Shown here: positions 7,725-17,013 of the stretch, one piece after another | How the letters are laid out: every line of letters starts with the position of its first letter | Position numbering within the stretch: position 1 is the first letter of the stretch | Source: a virus | DNA length: 23,569 bases | Direction: 5' to 3' (one strand) | Virus record (IMG/VR): IMGVR_UViG_3300030406_002318 | Span: 1 to 23,569 of that record | The notes under the pieces: generated by a model | Databases searched by the model: none | Seen by the model: the letters and a program-made list of their open reading frames with translations, nothing else | What the model was told of the DNA's origin: nothing | Made by a program: the position numbers and the translations under genes

Positions 7725-8624
7725 ATGGGTTTAAACTTTCCAAATAATAACGACAGTTCGTATTATGTAGCTAATGGTAATCATGGTGAATATCAATATA
7801 TAAGTTTAGAGGATATTGTTGAAACATTCATGGCTACTTATGTTGGTGAAAACAAAGTGTGTAAAAATGTTCTTGCTGCAGATGTTTACTTTCATGCTAC
7901 GAGAGCTTTTCAAGAATTAAGCTATGACACACTTAGAAGAGTTTTATCACAAGAATTAGTAATACCTAACTCTTTACACATGTTACTACCTAGAGACTTT
8001 GTAAACTATATAAAGTTTAGTTGGTCTGATTCTAGTGGTATAGAACATGTCATATATCCAGCTAGTAAAACTTCAAATCCAACAGACATAGGTTATGACG
8101 CATCTACAGATACATATAGTTTTACAGCTAATGTTTTAGATAGCGACGAAACATCTGATACAATGACTAATTTTAAATCAGCTACACCAGTTGAGAACCA
8201 AGATAGCTACGATGATGAAGATTATGATTATTTAGTAGGGCAAAGATATGGGCTTGATCCTCAATACTCTCAAATAAATGGATCGTTTTTTATTGACTAT
8301 AAAACAGGAAAAGTTCATTTTAGCTCTAACTTAGCGGGAAAAACTGTGATAATAAAATACATAAGTGATGGTTTAATAGAGTCAGAAAGTGATGCTGATA
8401 TAAAAAAGGGAGACTCTGTTATACATAAGTTTGCTGAAGAAGCTTGTTATAAACATATATTATATGGATGTTTATCTGCTTTAGCAAACCCTCCAGCACA
8501 ATTAGCAATGATTAAAAAAGAAAAATTTGCAGAAACAAGAAATGCAAAAATAAGATTATCCAATATAAAAGTTGAAGAGATTACTCAAATATTAAGAGGT
8601 AAATCTAAATGGATTAAACACTAG
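7725..8624 (+). CDS. Head-tail adaptor / tail-tubular-like connector protein
   Basis: The protein has 299 residues. The N-terminal half contains EYQYISLEDIVETFMATYVG and ADVYFHATRAFQELSYDTL, then PRDFVNYIKFSWSDSSG. This set is typical of a family that precedes the nozzle gene in marine podoviruses and matches the helical head-to-tail adaptor pattern (T7 gp11 / P22 gp4 type role). A beta-rich insert with many Asp/Ser lies in the middle (about residues 120-200). A helical C-terminus (FAEEACYKHILYGCLSAL; ends GKSKWIKH) follows. The likely job is to bind the portal and present a platform for the nozzle. It is the only gene here that ends in TAG (8622-8624); the TAG is in frame with the next gene, whose ATG comes six bases later, with no other stop between. 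Function is inferred from family and place. Confidence 0.7.
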   Translation: MGLNFPNNNDSSYYVANGNHGEYQYISLEDIVETFMATYVGENKVCKNVLAADVYFHATRAFQELSYDTLRRVLSQELVIPNSLHMLLPRDFVNYIKFSWSDSSGIEHVIYPASKTSNPTDIGYDASTDTYSFTANVLDSDETSDTMTNFKSATPVENQDSYDDEDYDYLVGQRYGLDPQYSQINGSFFIDYKTGKVHFSSNLAGKTVIIKYISDGLIESESDADIKKGDSVIHKFAEEACYKHILYGCLSALANPPAQLAMIKKEKFAETRNAKIRLSNIKVEEITQILRGKSKWIKH

Positions 8625-8630
8625 AATAAT

Positions 8631-11600
8631 ATGGCAGAAATGAAGAGAACGTTCTCTGAGTCCAAGATGAACAAAGATCTTGATGAAAGACTTGTTCCTA
8701 ATGGTCAATACAGAGATGCAAAGAACATACAAATATCTACATCTGATGGTTCTAATATAGGTGCTGCTCAGGTTGTTTTAGGTAATGCTAAAAAAGCTGT
8801 TGGCTCTGTTGATGAGCTGTACACTACAACAGTGGGTGTTTTAGATGTTCCTGAAAAAGATTTAATATATTACTTTGTTGCTGCTTATGGTTGGGAAAGA
8901 TATAATTATGCTCCTAATATATACAAAGATTTAATTATAGAGTATGACACTGTAAACGATTCTTTTAAATATGTTTTTGTAGATATATTTAAAGTAAGAG
9001 CAACACAAGAGGGAGCACCATCTGCACCGGGTAGATTAAATGTTAGTAGTAACGGTGATAACACTATGAATATTACTGGTGCTAGAATCGGTATGCAAGT
9101 TGTTGGTACTTTTACAAATACAACTGGTGGTACTATAACTTGGCGTGGTAACAACGTTGCTAATGGTGCTACTTACACTTGTATAACTAATGATGAGGTA
9201 TTTATAACAGATATTCAAATTGATGCCGCTAACAACAGATGGCATTTAATATTAACCACTAATAAATACGGTGAAAACTTACGTTGCACAGCTAATGATA
9301 CATACGATTTAAGAGCTGATAGGGTATTAAACTTTAGTCACAACAATAAAATACCTGCTATAAATCATTTAGATGGTATGATATTTTGGACTGATGACTC
9401 AACTGAGCCTAAAAAAATAAACATAGAAAGATCTATAGCTGGTACTGGAGGTATACACTATATGCCTAATGGTGGTATAAATGGTTTTGCTGCTGGTGTT
9501 CCTAGTGATAATCCAGCTGTTAACATACAGAATAACAACGCTCACTTTCACACTAGGCTAGTTATAGATAAAGACTTTCAGCTTAGACTAGCGGTTAACC
9601 ATACGGAACAATTACCTATACCATGTAGAGAACAACACATAACGGTTATAAAGAAAAACCCTGAAATGCCGCTTGACCTTGAAATGTCAACTACAGCCGC
9701 TACTAGAGTACCATCCGGTTCTACAACTCCAAACAGTATATTTACTCAATTTAACGACTCTAACGCTACTAGTGTTTTTTACGACACAGCTAATAACCAA
9801 CCTCATGAAGTTGGCCACCAATTAACAGTAACTTTTAACACAGCGGTAGATTTTAGACCTGGTGATGTATTGCTTTTCTTAAACGATTTAAATGCTAGTC
9901 CAGATGCTTTTCCAACTGAAGATGCTTTAGTTAGAGCTGTTGTTATAAATGGTCCTGGTGGTTATCCAAACAATGGTGGTTCAGTAGGTCCTTACACTAT
10001 AGAAATACAGTCTGTTGATGCTACACTTGGTAATATACCTGAAGACTGGTTAGTTAGATTAGAACAAGAAAAACCTTTATTTGAGTATAAGTTTCCTAGA
10101 TTTTCCTACAGATGGAAATACACTGATGGTGAATACTCTTGTTATGCTCCTTGGTCTGAAATAGCTTTTTTACCTGGTGATTTTGATTATTTACCTAAAA
10201 AAGGTTATAATTTAGGTATGCGTAATAATGTTAGATCGCTAAAATTAACAAGATATTTTCAAGAACCTTCTAATACACCTGAAGATGTTATTGGTGTTGA
10301 ACTACTTTATAAAGAAACAAACAAGGCTGAGGTTTATACTATAAAAGAATTAACAATGAAAGATGGTCCTCCTTTTTGGCCAGCTTGGAATATTAACTTT
10401 TACAATAGAGGTGAATATGAAATAACATCAGAAATTATACACGCTATAGTCCCTTCTAACCAATTGTTAAGACCTTATGATAATGTACCTAGAAGAGCTA
10501 GAGCTCAAGAAATAACTGGTAATAGATTAGTTTATGGTAACTATTTACAGAACTATAATATATCAGCTGGTTCTGTTTCTAGAAGTTTAGAAATAGATGT
10601 AAACTACGCTAGCGAGTTAATAGATAACTCTATAAACCCTGATGGTATAGAGACACCTACTTTGTCTTGTAAAACTATGAGAACCTACCAGGTTGGTGTA
10701 GTTTTTCGTGATAAGTATGGTAGAGAAACACCTGTGCAAGTTCCTAAAAGCGGTGGTTCTGTAACAATACCTAAAAAAGCTTCTACTACAGCTAATCAAA
10801 TAACAGCAACATTAAGATCAGATCCTCCTTTCTGGGCTGAGTCTTTTAAATATTACATTAAAGAAACATCTAACGAATACTATAACTTAGCTATGGATCG
10901 TTTTTACGATGCTGAAGATGGTAACGTTTGGATTAGTTTTCCTTCTGCAGAAAGAAATAAAATAACTGAAGACACATACTTAATACTTAAAAAACAGCAC
11001 GACAGTGATATTGCTGTAATAGATCAAGCTAGATATAAAGTTATATCTATAGCTGAAGAACCACCAACTTTTATAAAACAATATAGAAAGTCTTATGGTA
11101 TGGCTCATGTGGATTATGCAGCCGCGGGAGCACCAGAGCCAGACAAATCTTTTATACTTGTAAGAAAAGATGATTTCTTAGCTACGTTTAGTTCTGTTGT
11201 AGAACCTGATTTAAAAGAAGATTTAGAACTAAGAATAGGTGGTACATCTGGTGGTACACCTCTATTAAGTAATTTTTATGATGTTGTTTCTATAGCAGTA
11301 CCATCAAGTGGTACTTGGGTTAAAATAACTATAGCTGGTAAGTTTGAAAACGACTGTAATCAGTTTGTTGGTTTGAACTTAGACAACGACCTAAAGTTAG
11401 AAATTTTACAAAATACACTTAAACATAAACCGGAGTTTGATGGTAGATTTTTTGTAAAGATATACAAAGACTTAATATTACAAAACAAACTTTTAAATAA
11501 CTTTACAACAGATTTAGAGTACGCTGTTGTAGATACTATGAGGGTTGGATTTTTAAATGATCACAACGGTAGTGGTGAAAGCTTTTGGAGTGACTGGAAA

Positions 11601-14600
11601 CACACCAACTATAAAGATCAGTATGACAGAGGTAATCAGTGGTTTTATGATGATGAAGATTATCAAGACGATAGTTATTACCCTACTCCTGGTTTTTGCA
11701 AGGGAGGTTGTTTTGATCACGCGGGTAACGCTCACTTTGATATATCTTTTGCAAACTTTCATCAAGATTCTAATCCTGTTGGTTATGCAGGAAATATATT
11801 CCAAGTTCCGTATACTAGATTAACAAACATAGGAGGTTTAATTAGATTTGCTGAAGATCCAGCCCAAACTATATGGGAAATAGTACAAGTAAGAGGTAGA
11901 TTATATACAAACCTTGGTGCTGGTATGAATTACTTTGGAGGTGAAAGTGGTAGTGCTAGTAGTCCACTTGTTGGTGGTACTGGCGATAGTGACTGGAACT
12001 GGAGTAATAGTGATTCTAACTCTGGTAATCAAAGATTTGGTATTAGGGTTAAATTAAGAGGTTACAGAGATCTTGATAACGTAGATGTTACTGGGCTAGG
12101 TACACATGATGAGTGGTTTAGTCCTAACAGAGTAGACGCTAATGGTGACTCACACTATTTTTGTCCTATTGCTAGTGGTTTAGTTGGTGGTAACTCTTAT
12201 TGGATGCAACCAGATGGTACGTTAGCAGTTAGAACCGCACAATCCGCTACATGTTCTCATAGTAGTGGTATATTCAATGGAATGACACATCCTACTATAG
12301 ATGGTTTTTCAGCAAACCCAAGAAACGATAGTACTATAGAGTTTATGGAGCCTTTTATAGTTACGGATAGTGAAGGTGCTCAAGAATTTTCAAGTAACAA
12401 TCCAGCTATATGGGAAACAGAACCTAAAGAAAATGTTGAACTAGATATTTATTACGAGGCTTCCGCTGCAATACCCGTTAAGTTTTCAAAAGAAACAAAC
12501 GAAATGATAGTGCCATACAAAGCTACTTTTGAGCATGGAGGCACAACACACACCGTAACAAGTTTATCTGATAACAACATAACTTTTACACCAGCTTTAA
12601 CAGCTGTTATACCTGAGTTTGATCCAGCTTTACCAAGTATAACTGGAAATGAAAGCTCTATAACTATATATAGATACGATGGTTCTAAAATAACTTCTAA
12701 AGTAAATGTAAGTGGTAACGTTCCTGTTGGTGCTACTACAATACAGTTATTTATGGGTGATAACCCTCGTAAACATGATTTTTCAATTGTTACTAAAAAT
12801 GCAACACATCACCAAACATATTACTTAGGCTGGTGGAACTGTTGGGCTTGGGGTAACGGTGTTGAGTCAGATAGAATTAGAGATGATTTTAATGCACCAC
12901 AACTAGATAACGGTGTGAAAGCTTCAGCTTCTGTAGCAGAGCCTTATAAAGAAGAACATAGAAAAAATGGTTTTATATGGTCTGGTATATTCAACTCTAT
13001 AAGTGGCGTTAACAACTTAAATCAATTTATAGCAGCAGAACCTATAACCAAAGATTTAAATCCTGGTTATGGTAGCATTCAAAAAATGCATGCTAGAAAC
13101 ACTGATACAGTAGCCTTTTGTGAAGATAAAGTTTTAATCATATTAACAAACAAAGACGCATTATTTAACGCTGATGGTAACTCTAACGTTACTGCGACTG
13201 CTAGAGTTTTAGGAGCTGCAACACCTATACAAGGTGAGTATGGTATATCCACTGATCCAATGAGTTTTGCTAAAACACCTTTTGGTGCTTACTGGTGTGA
13301 TCAAATGAGAGGGCAGGTTTTAGGTTTACAAGGACAATCAAGCATAAGCGTTATATCTGATGTTGGAATGAAAGATTACTTTAATGACAATCTTCAAGGT
13401 GTTACAGATATACTTGGTACTTACGATGGTAAGAAAAATGAATATAACTTAACGTTTGGAACAAGAGCTTACAGAAGTCAGATGAGGCCAAGTGGAACTA
13501 CTGTTTCTTGGAACGAAGATATTAAAGGCTGGGTAAGTTTTAAATCTTTTGATCCTGAAAACGGTATTAGCTTAAACAACGAGTATTACACGTTTAAGTT
13601 TGGTCAAATATGGAAGCATCACCAAACAATTAACCATTTGGGTAATCCAAATCCTAATAATATGTTTTATGGTATACAGTATTATCCTAGTATTAAATTG
13701 TTGTTTAATGACGATCCTGGTTCTGTTAAAAGCTTTGGAACCGTTAACTACGAGGGTACTCAGTCTAGAATAACCGCTTTTGTAAATCCTTCAGTAACAG
13801 ATGCTGCTGGTAATACATTTAATATAGGTGATAGAGAGTATTATAATCTAACACAAAAACAAGGTTGGTATATAGATAGTAGTACCACAAACCTACAGTC
13901 AACTGAAAACATAGAGTTTAAAGAAAAAGAAGGTAAATGGTTTAGTACTTTTACAGGCGCTACTACTTTACTTTCAAATTTAGACGAAAAAGAATTTAGT
14001 GTTCAAGGTATTGGTATGGCTACTCAAGAAACAGTTGTAGATTCTGGAACTAATAGAAGTCAACGAAAATTTACGTTTAACGTTACAAACAACACAGCTA
14101 CTGGTGGTGGTACTTACGATGCTACAGCTGATAGTGGTTGGACTACTGAAAATGTTTCTAATCAATCAAGCCACACAGATGGAACAACCGTTGGTACTAA
14201 CAACACAAGTTTTAAAGAGCTTACAATAACAAATATTGTAAATGATGAGTACACTGGTATAAATTTAGACGCCTTTGATTTTACTATTGGAGGAGATGTT
14301 ACAATAACAGATACAACCTTTAGAACAATAGAAAAACAAGGTGGAGGAAGCTGGAACGCTACAGCTGGTGTAAACAAGATAGAGTTGTTTAACAATGGTG
14401 TTGCTGGTGAACCAACTAATACTATTAAAGTTAAGGTTTACTATGATAACTTTACAATAACACAAGATACTGTTTACACTGTAGATTTAGACAAGCAGAC
14501 AGTTAGTTTAAACACACTACTAAAAACACCGTTTGAAGCTTTAGTTCAGCATGATGGCACGGTAGGTAATTTTAATTTAACTATAGCTAATGTTAATGAT

Positions 14601-16133
14601 ATTAATAGAACAACTGATAGTAAAAGACCACTAAAAGGTCACGATGCGTATGTTCATACTGGTAATTTAAATAAAGGTCAAACTACGCTTTGGGGTAAAT
14701 ACACGTTTACAGCTTCTAATGGTTATTATTTTAAACCTTTAGATCCAAGAAACCCAAATCCTGTAGACGTAGATTACACCTCTACAAATAGAGAGCTTGG
14801 AAAACAGTTTGATGTAAAAATAACACCTACATTAAATTCTGCTAATCAATGCACCGTTGCTGTTGTAGAGTTTTTCTTTACACCGCTGGCTGGTGAAGAC
14901 GATCAACTACCTACTACTGGAAGTTTTGCAGATTTTGATAATCAATTTACAATTAGACTTGCTACAGAGCAAATAACACAAAGTGGTTATTCTGATAATG
15001 TTGTTGCAGCTATTAAAAATGTTTCTTATAGAAAAGATATATTAACCTCTGTTATAGCTCAACAGCAACTTATAACAATACAAGCTTCGGCTCCTGGTAG
15101 AACATCTTTCCAATTGGGTAGAAAGAGTGGTAGTGGTACGGTTGACTTATATTATAATTTTGCAACAGATGCTTGGCAAGCCGGTGCTTCTACTAACACT
15201 GTTGACTTTACAAAAGATGAGTTGATAAAACAGTTTTCTGTTTTTCATTCTACTTTAAATGAAGATAAAACATATTCTGTAAAACTAATAGAAACAACAG
15301 GTGGCGGCCTTACACACTTAGATGTTCCAACTAGTACAGCTGGAGTTCCAGACGCGTTTGAAGAATTAACATATAAAACAGCAACAAACGTTACTGGATC
15401 TGTAAACGCTGTTAACACTAGTGGTGGTACCGCTATAACTGGCTTATCAGTTACTAATAATACTGCTACGACAAAAGCTAGAGTACCTCAGTTTAGAAAA
15501 CCTAAAGCACTTCAGCTTAGTAAAGATAGAACTTACAACACAATAAATTTTGTGTATACAATCACCGGTGAAGGAAAAGCAATATCAATATCTTCAGGTA
15601 ACGGTAGACAACCTGTTGTTGATGATAGCGGCTCAGGTAGCAGCCATCAAATACGTGATGTTAGAGGAGCTGGACATACAGTTTGCTTACCAGCAAATAG
15701 CTTGGCTCCAGCTGGTGGAAGATATATATATTTAGACGAGTATAATGGTGATGGATTAAAAGTAGGTATGGGAGTGTCAGATGTAGGTTATGAAAGAGGT
15801 CAAAAAAGTTATAGTGGTACGATTTTAACTGCTAGTAGAATAGCAAGTGGTGCGAATGTAACAGCTATTGATAGCGCTGGGTATAATATTGGTGGTACTA
15901 ATTATAAATACAGAATAACAATATCTGCTGATATAGTAGATACGGGTGCAGCGTTTGCTCAATATGATAAAATTGAATTTACTAGTGACTGGAGTTATGC
16001 TTTAAGAGCTACAGCTGTTCAAGATAGTGCAACACAAGTAACAGTTACTGTTAGTTATATAGCAAAAGACTATGGTGATGCCACACCTAACGGAGCTATT
16101 ACTTTGTATCCTAAATTTTTAAATGTAACATAA
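8631..16133 (+). CDS. Giant tail nozzle ('muzzle') protein with long C-terminal extension
   Basis: The protein has 2500 residues. Family hallmarks of the tail nozzle/stabilisation protein are visible: residues 8-48 (KMNKDLDERLVPNGQYRDA, then NIQIST and VVLGN); NGVESDRIRDDFNAP at about 1409; NLNQF and NPGYGSIQK near 1460-1485; WCDQMRGQVLGLQG near 1555; KKNEYNLTFG and GWVSFKSF at about 1610-1638; then LNNEYYTFKFGQIWKH. This pattern fits a beta-propeller-based tube (crAss muzzle, T7 gp12 / P22 gp10 type role) that closes the short tail. Residues about 1000-1040 hold an acidic stretch and a Cys/His cluster (C1023, C1027, H1030, H1035). From about 1665 to the end lies a Thr/Asn/Gly-rich, beta-looking extension with repeated Ig-like-sounding segments (for example NNGVAGEPTNTIKVKVYYDN) and few Cys; I cannot assign it. 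It may be surface-exposed and contact the host. An alternative start is M4 (8640), since relatives often begin near there. Confidence 0.8.
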   Translation: MAEMKRTFSESKMNKDLDERLVPNGQYRDAKNIQISTSDGSNIGAAQVVLGNAKKAVGSVDELYTTTVGVLDVPEKDLIYYFVAAYGWERYNYAPNIYKDLIIEYDTVNDSFKYVFVDIFKVRATQEGAPSAPGRLNVSSNGDNTMNITGARIGMQVVGTFTNTTGGTITWRGNNVANGATYTCITNDEVFITDIQIDAANNRWHLILTTNKYGENLRCTANDTYDLRADRVLNFSHNNKIPAINHLDGMIFWTDDSTEPKKINIERSIAGTGGIHYMPNGGINGFAAGVPSDNPAVNIQNNNAHFHTRLVIDKDFQLRLAVNHTEQLPIPCREQHITVIKKNPEMPLDLEMSTTAATRVPSGSTTPNSIFTQFNDSNATSVFYDTANNQPHEVGHQLTVTFNTAVDFRPGDVLLFLNDLNASPDAFPTEDALVRAVVINGPGGYPNNGGSVGPYTIEIQSVDATLGNIPEDWLVRLEQEKPLFEYKFPRFSYRWKYTDGEYSCYAPWSEIAFLPGDFDYLPKKGYNLGMRNNVRSLKLTRYFQEPSNTPEDVIGVELLYKETNKAEVYTIKELTMKDGPPFWPAWNINFYNRGEYEITSEIIHAIVPSNQLLRPYDNVPRRARAQEITGNRLVYGNYLQNYNISAGSVSRSLEIDVNYASELIDNSINPDGIETPTLSCKTMRTYQVGVVFRDKYGRETPVQVPKSGGSVTIPKKASTTANQITATLRSDPPFWAESFKYYIKETSNEYYNLAMDRFYDAEDGNVWISFPSAERNKITEDTYLILKKQHDSDIAVIDQARYKVISIAEEPPTFIKQYRKSYGMAHVDYAAAGAPEPDKSFILVRKDDFLATFSSVVEPDLKEDLELRIGGTSGGTPLLSNFYDVVSIAVPSSGTWVKITIAGKFENDCNQFVGLNLDNDLKLEILQNTLKHKPEFDGRFFVKIYKDLILQNKLLNNFTTDLEYAVVDTMRVGFLNDHNGSGESFWSDWKHTNYKDQYDRGNQWFYDDEDYQDDSYYPTPGFCKGGCFDHAGNAHFDISFANFHQDSNPVGYAGNIFQVPYTRLTNIGGLIRFAEDPAQTIWEIVQVRGRLYTNLGAGMNYFGGESGSASSPLVGGTGDSDWNWSNSDSNSGNQRFGIRVKLRGYRDLDNVDVTGLGTHDEWFSPNRVDANGDSHYFCPIASGLVGGNSYWMQPDGTLAVRTAQSATCSHSSGIFNGMTHPTIDGFSANPRNDSTIEFMEPFIVTDSEGAQEFSSNNPAIWETEPKENVELDIYYEASAAIPVKFSKETNEMIVPYKATFEHGGTTHTVTSLSDNNITFTPALTAVIPEFDPALPSITGNESSITIYRYDGSKITSKVNVSGNVPVGATTIQLFMGDNPRKHDFSIVTKNATHHQTYYLGWWNCWAWGNGVESDRIRDDFNAPQLDNGVKASASVAEPYKEEHRKNGFIWSGIFNSISGVNNLNQFIAAEPITKDLNPGYGSIQKMHARNTDTVAFCEDKVLIILTNKDALFNADGNSNVTATARVLGAATPIQGEYGISTDPMSFAKTPFGAYWCDQMRGQVLGLQGQSSISVISDVGMKDYFNDNLQGVTDILGTYDGKKNEYNLTFGTRAYRSQMRPSGTTVSWNEDIKGWVSFKSFDPENGISLNNEYYTFKFGQIWKHHQTINHLGNPNPNNMFYGIQYYPSIKLLFNDDPGSVKSFGTVNYEGTQSRITAFVNPSVTDAAGNTFNIGDREYYNLTQKQGWYIDSSTTNLQSTENIEFKEKEGKWFSTFTGATTLLSNLDEKEFSVQGIGMATQETVVDSGTNRSQRKFTFNVTNNTATGGGTYDATADSGWTTENVSNQSSHTDGTTVGTNNTSFKELTITNIVNDEYTGINLDAFDFTIGGDVTITDTTFRTIEKQGGGSWNATAGVNKIELFNNGVAGEPTNTIKVKVYYDNFTITQDTVYTVDLDKQTVSLNTLLKTPFEALVQHDGTVGNFNLTIANVNDINRTTDSKRPLKGHDAYVHTGNLNKGQTTLWGKYTFTASNGYYFKPLDPRNPNPVDVDYTSTNRELGKQFDVKITPTLNSANQCTVAVVEFFFTPLAGEDDQLPTTGSFADFDNQFTIRLATEQITQSGYSDNVVAAIKNVSYRKDILTSVIAQQQLITIQASAPGRTSFQLGRKSGSGTVDLYYNFATDAWQAGASTNTVDFTKDELIKQFSVFHSTLNEDKTYSVKLIETTGGGLTHLDVPTSTAGVPDAFEELTYKTATNVTGSVNAVNTSGGTAITGLSVTNNTATTKARVPQFRKPKALQLSKDRTYNTINFVYTITGEGKAISISSGNGRQPVVDDSGSGSSHQIRDVRGAGHTVCLPANSLAPAGGRYIYLDEYNGDGLKVGMGVSDVGYERGQKSYSGTILTASRIASGANVTAIDSAGYNIGGTNYKYRITISADIVDTGAAFAQYDKIEFTSDWSYALRATAVQDSATQVTVTVSYIAKDYGDATPNGAITLYPKFLNVT

Positions 16134-16143
16134 ACAATAAAAC

Positions 16144-16512
16144 ATGCCAACAACTTTAACATTTTCTAAACCATTAAACGTTTCTTGTCAAATAGGAGAT
16201 ACGGCTTATTATGTTCTTACTACAGCTTCTGGAAACTTTACAGTTAATTTAGCTAATGTAATTGAGATAGGACCTATTTCAGCCATAAACAATCCACAAA
16301 GTAACGCTCCTACCATTGTTTGTAGCCCAAGCTTGTTGCCAGTCGGATTTAATCCTCCTCCTGCATTTATTCTTTTTAGCAAAGACAATAAAGCTAACTT
16401 AAGTAGTATATTAGGTTATTATTTAGAGATGGAGTTTAAAAGTAATAAAGCTGGATCTGATCACGAAGAAATATTTTCCGTAGGAACTGATTATTTTATA
16501 AGTAGTAAATAA
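16144..16512 (+). CDS. Small structural protein of unknown function
   Basis: The protein has 122 residues. It begins 10 bases after the nozzle gene in an A-rich leader and ends in TAA. The sequence alternates short polar and hydrophobic stretches (NVSCQIGDTAYYVLTTASGN, VNLANVIEIGPI), which suggests a small beta-sheet domain. A proline-rich loop lies near residues 70-80 (NPPPAFILF) and a charged tail ends in DYFISSK. The IGDTAYY motif resembles small proteins that follow the nozzle gene in related marine phages. The slot suggests a tail accessory or nozzle-associated part; no enzyme motif is visible. There is no signal peptide or membrane helix. Confidence 0.6.
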   Translation: MPTTLTFSKPLNVSCQIGDTAYYVLTTASGNFTVNLANVIEIGPISAINNPQSNAPTIVCSPSLLPVGFNPPPAFILFSKDNKANLSSILGYYLEMEFKSNKAGSDHEEIFSVGTDYFISSK

Positions 16513-16558
16513 CATGTAAATAGTGTGATTATAAAGTAAATTAAATATAATTACATGT
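16512..16558. repeat. Inverted repeat spanning the gap before the cupin gene and covering its start codon
   Basis: ACATGTAA (16512-16519) and TTACATGT (16551-16558) are perfect reverse complements 31 bases apart. The right arm contains the cupin ATG at 16555. In RNA the two arms could pair and hide the start codon. The 31-base loop is A/T-rich and eight pairs are weak, so this may be chance. Apart from it I see nothing in the 42-base gap; no convincing promoter or terminator is present. Confidence 0.4.
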
Positions 16559-17010
16559 CTAATAACGAAATACGCAAAACAAACCGTGAAAAAATACTTA
16601 ATTTTCAACAAGCGTTAATTAATAATGCTGATGAAATTAATGTGGTAACACACCAAGATTCAGAACATTTCCCGTTAAAACATACGTTTGCTGATGGAAT
16701 ATATGTTAGACAAATGTCAATGAAACCAGGCTCAGTTGTTGTTGGTGCTATACATAAACATCTGCATGTTTGGTTTTTATTAACTGGACATATATCTGTA
16801 GCCACAGAAGATGTTATAGAAGAGTACGTTGCGCCTTGTTATGTTGTTGCTACTCCTGGAACAAAAAGAGTTATATACGCAAACGAGGAAAGTGTATTTG
16901 TAAACATACATAAAAACCCGACTAACACTCAAGATATACAACAATTAGAAAAAGATATTGTTGCAAAAGATTTTAAAGAATATGAAGATTATATTAACAA
17001 AAACAAATAA
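16555..17010 (+). CDS. Cupin-fold protein in the virion module
   Basis: The protein has 151 residues. The central part has the cupin pattern: HFPLKHTFADGIYVRQM (about residues 41-57), MKPGSVVVGAIHKHLHVW with H67, H69 and H71, FLLTGHISVAT, then the second motif around P101 (ATPGTKRVIYA) and VFVNIH ending at H119. The fold is therefore a small double-stranded beta-barrel. The usual Glu four residues after the His pair is replaced by an aromatic residue, and the His of motif 2 is absent, so metal binding, if any, would rest on the H67/H69/H71 cluster. Similar short cupins appear among tail genes of marine phages; whether they are enzymes or structural barrels is not established to my knowledge. 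It is followed by a Lys/Asp/Glu-rich helix. The next gene starts 3 bases after its stop, so it is part of the same transcript. There is no Shine-Dalgarno. Confidence 0.75.
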   Translation: MSNNEIRKTNREKILNFQQALINNADEINVVTHQDSEHFPLKHTFADGIYVRQMSMKPGSVVVGAIHKHLHVWFLLTGHISVATEDVIEEYVAPCYVVATPGTKRVIYANEESVFVNIHKNPTNTQDIQQLEKDIVAKDFKEYEDYINKNK

Positions 17011-17013
17011 GAT

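Noticed and set aside
11557-11823. 88-codon open frame on the + strand inside the nozzle gene
   Set aside because: Out of frame with the nozzle gene over its Tyr/Asp-rich part, Ile/Thr/Val-biased as expected for a shifted read of such DNA, and no recognisable domain.
15550-15735. 61-codon + strand frame inside the nozzle gene
   Set aside because: A shadow of the nozzle reading frame with no start context of its own and no motif.
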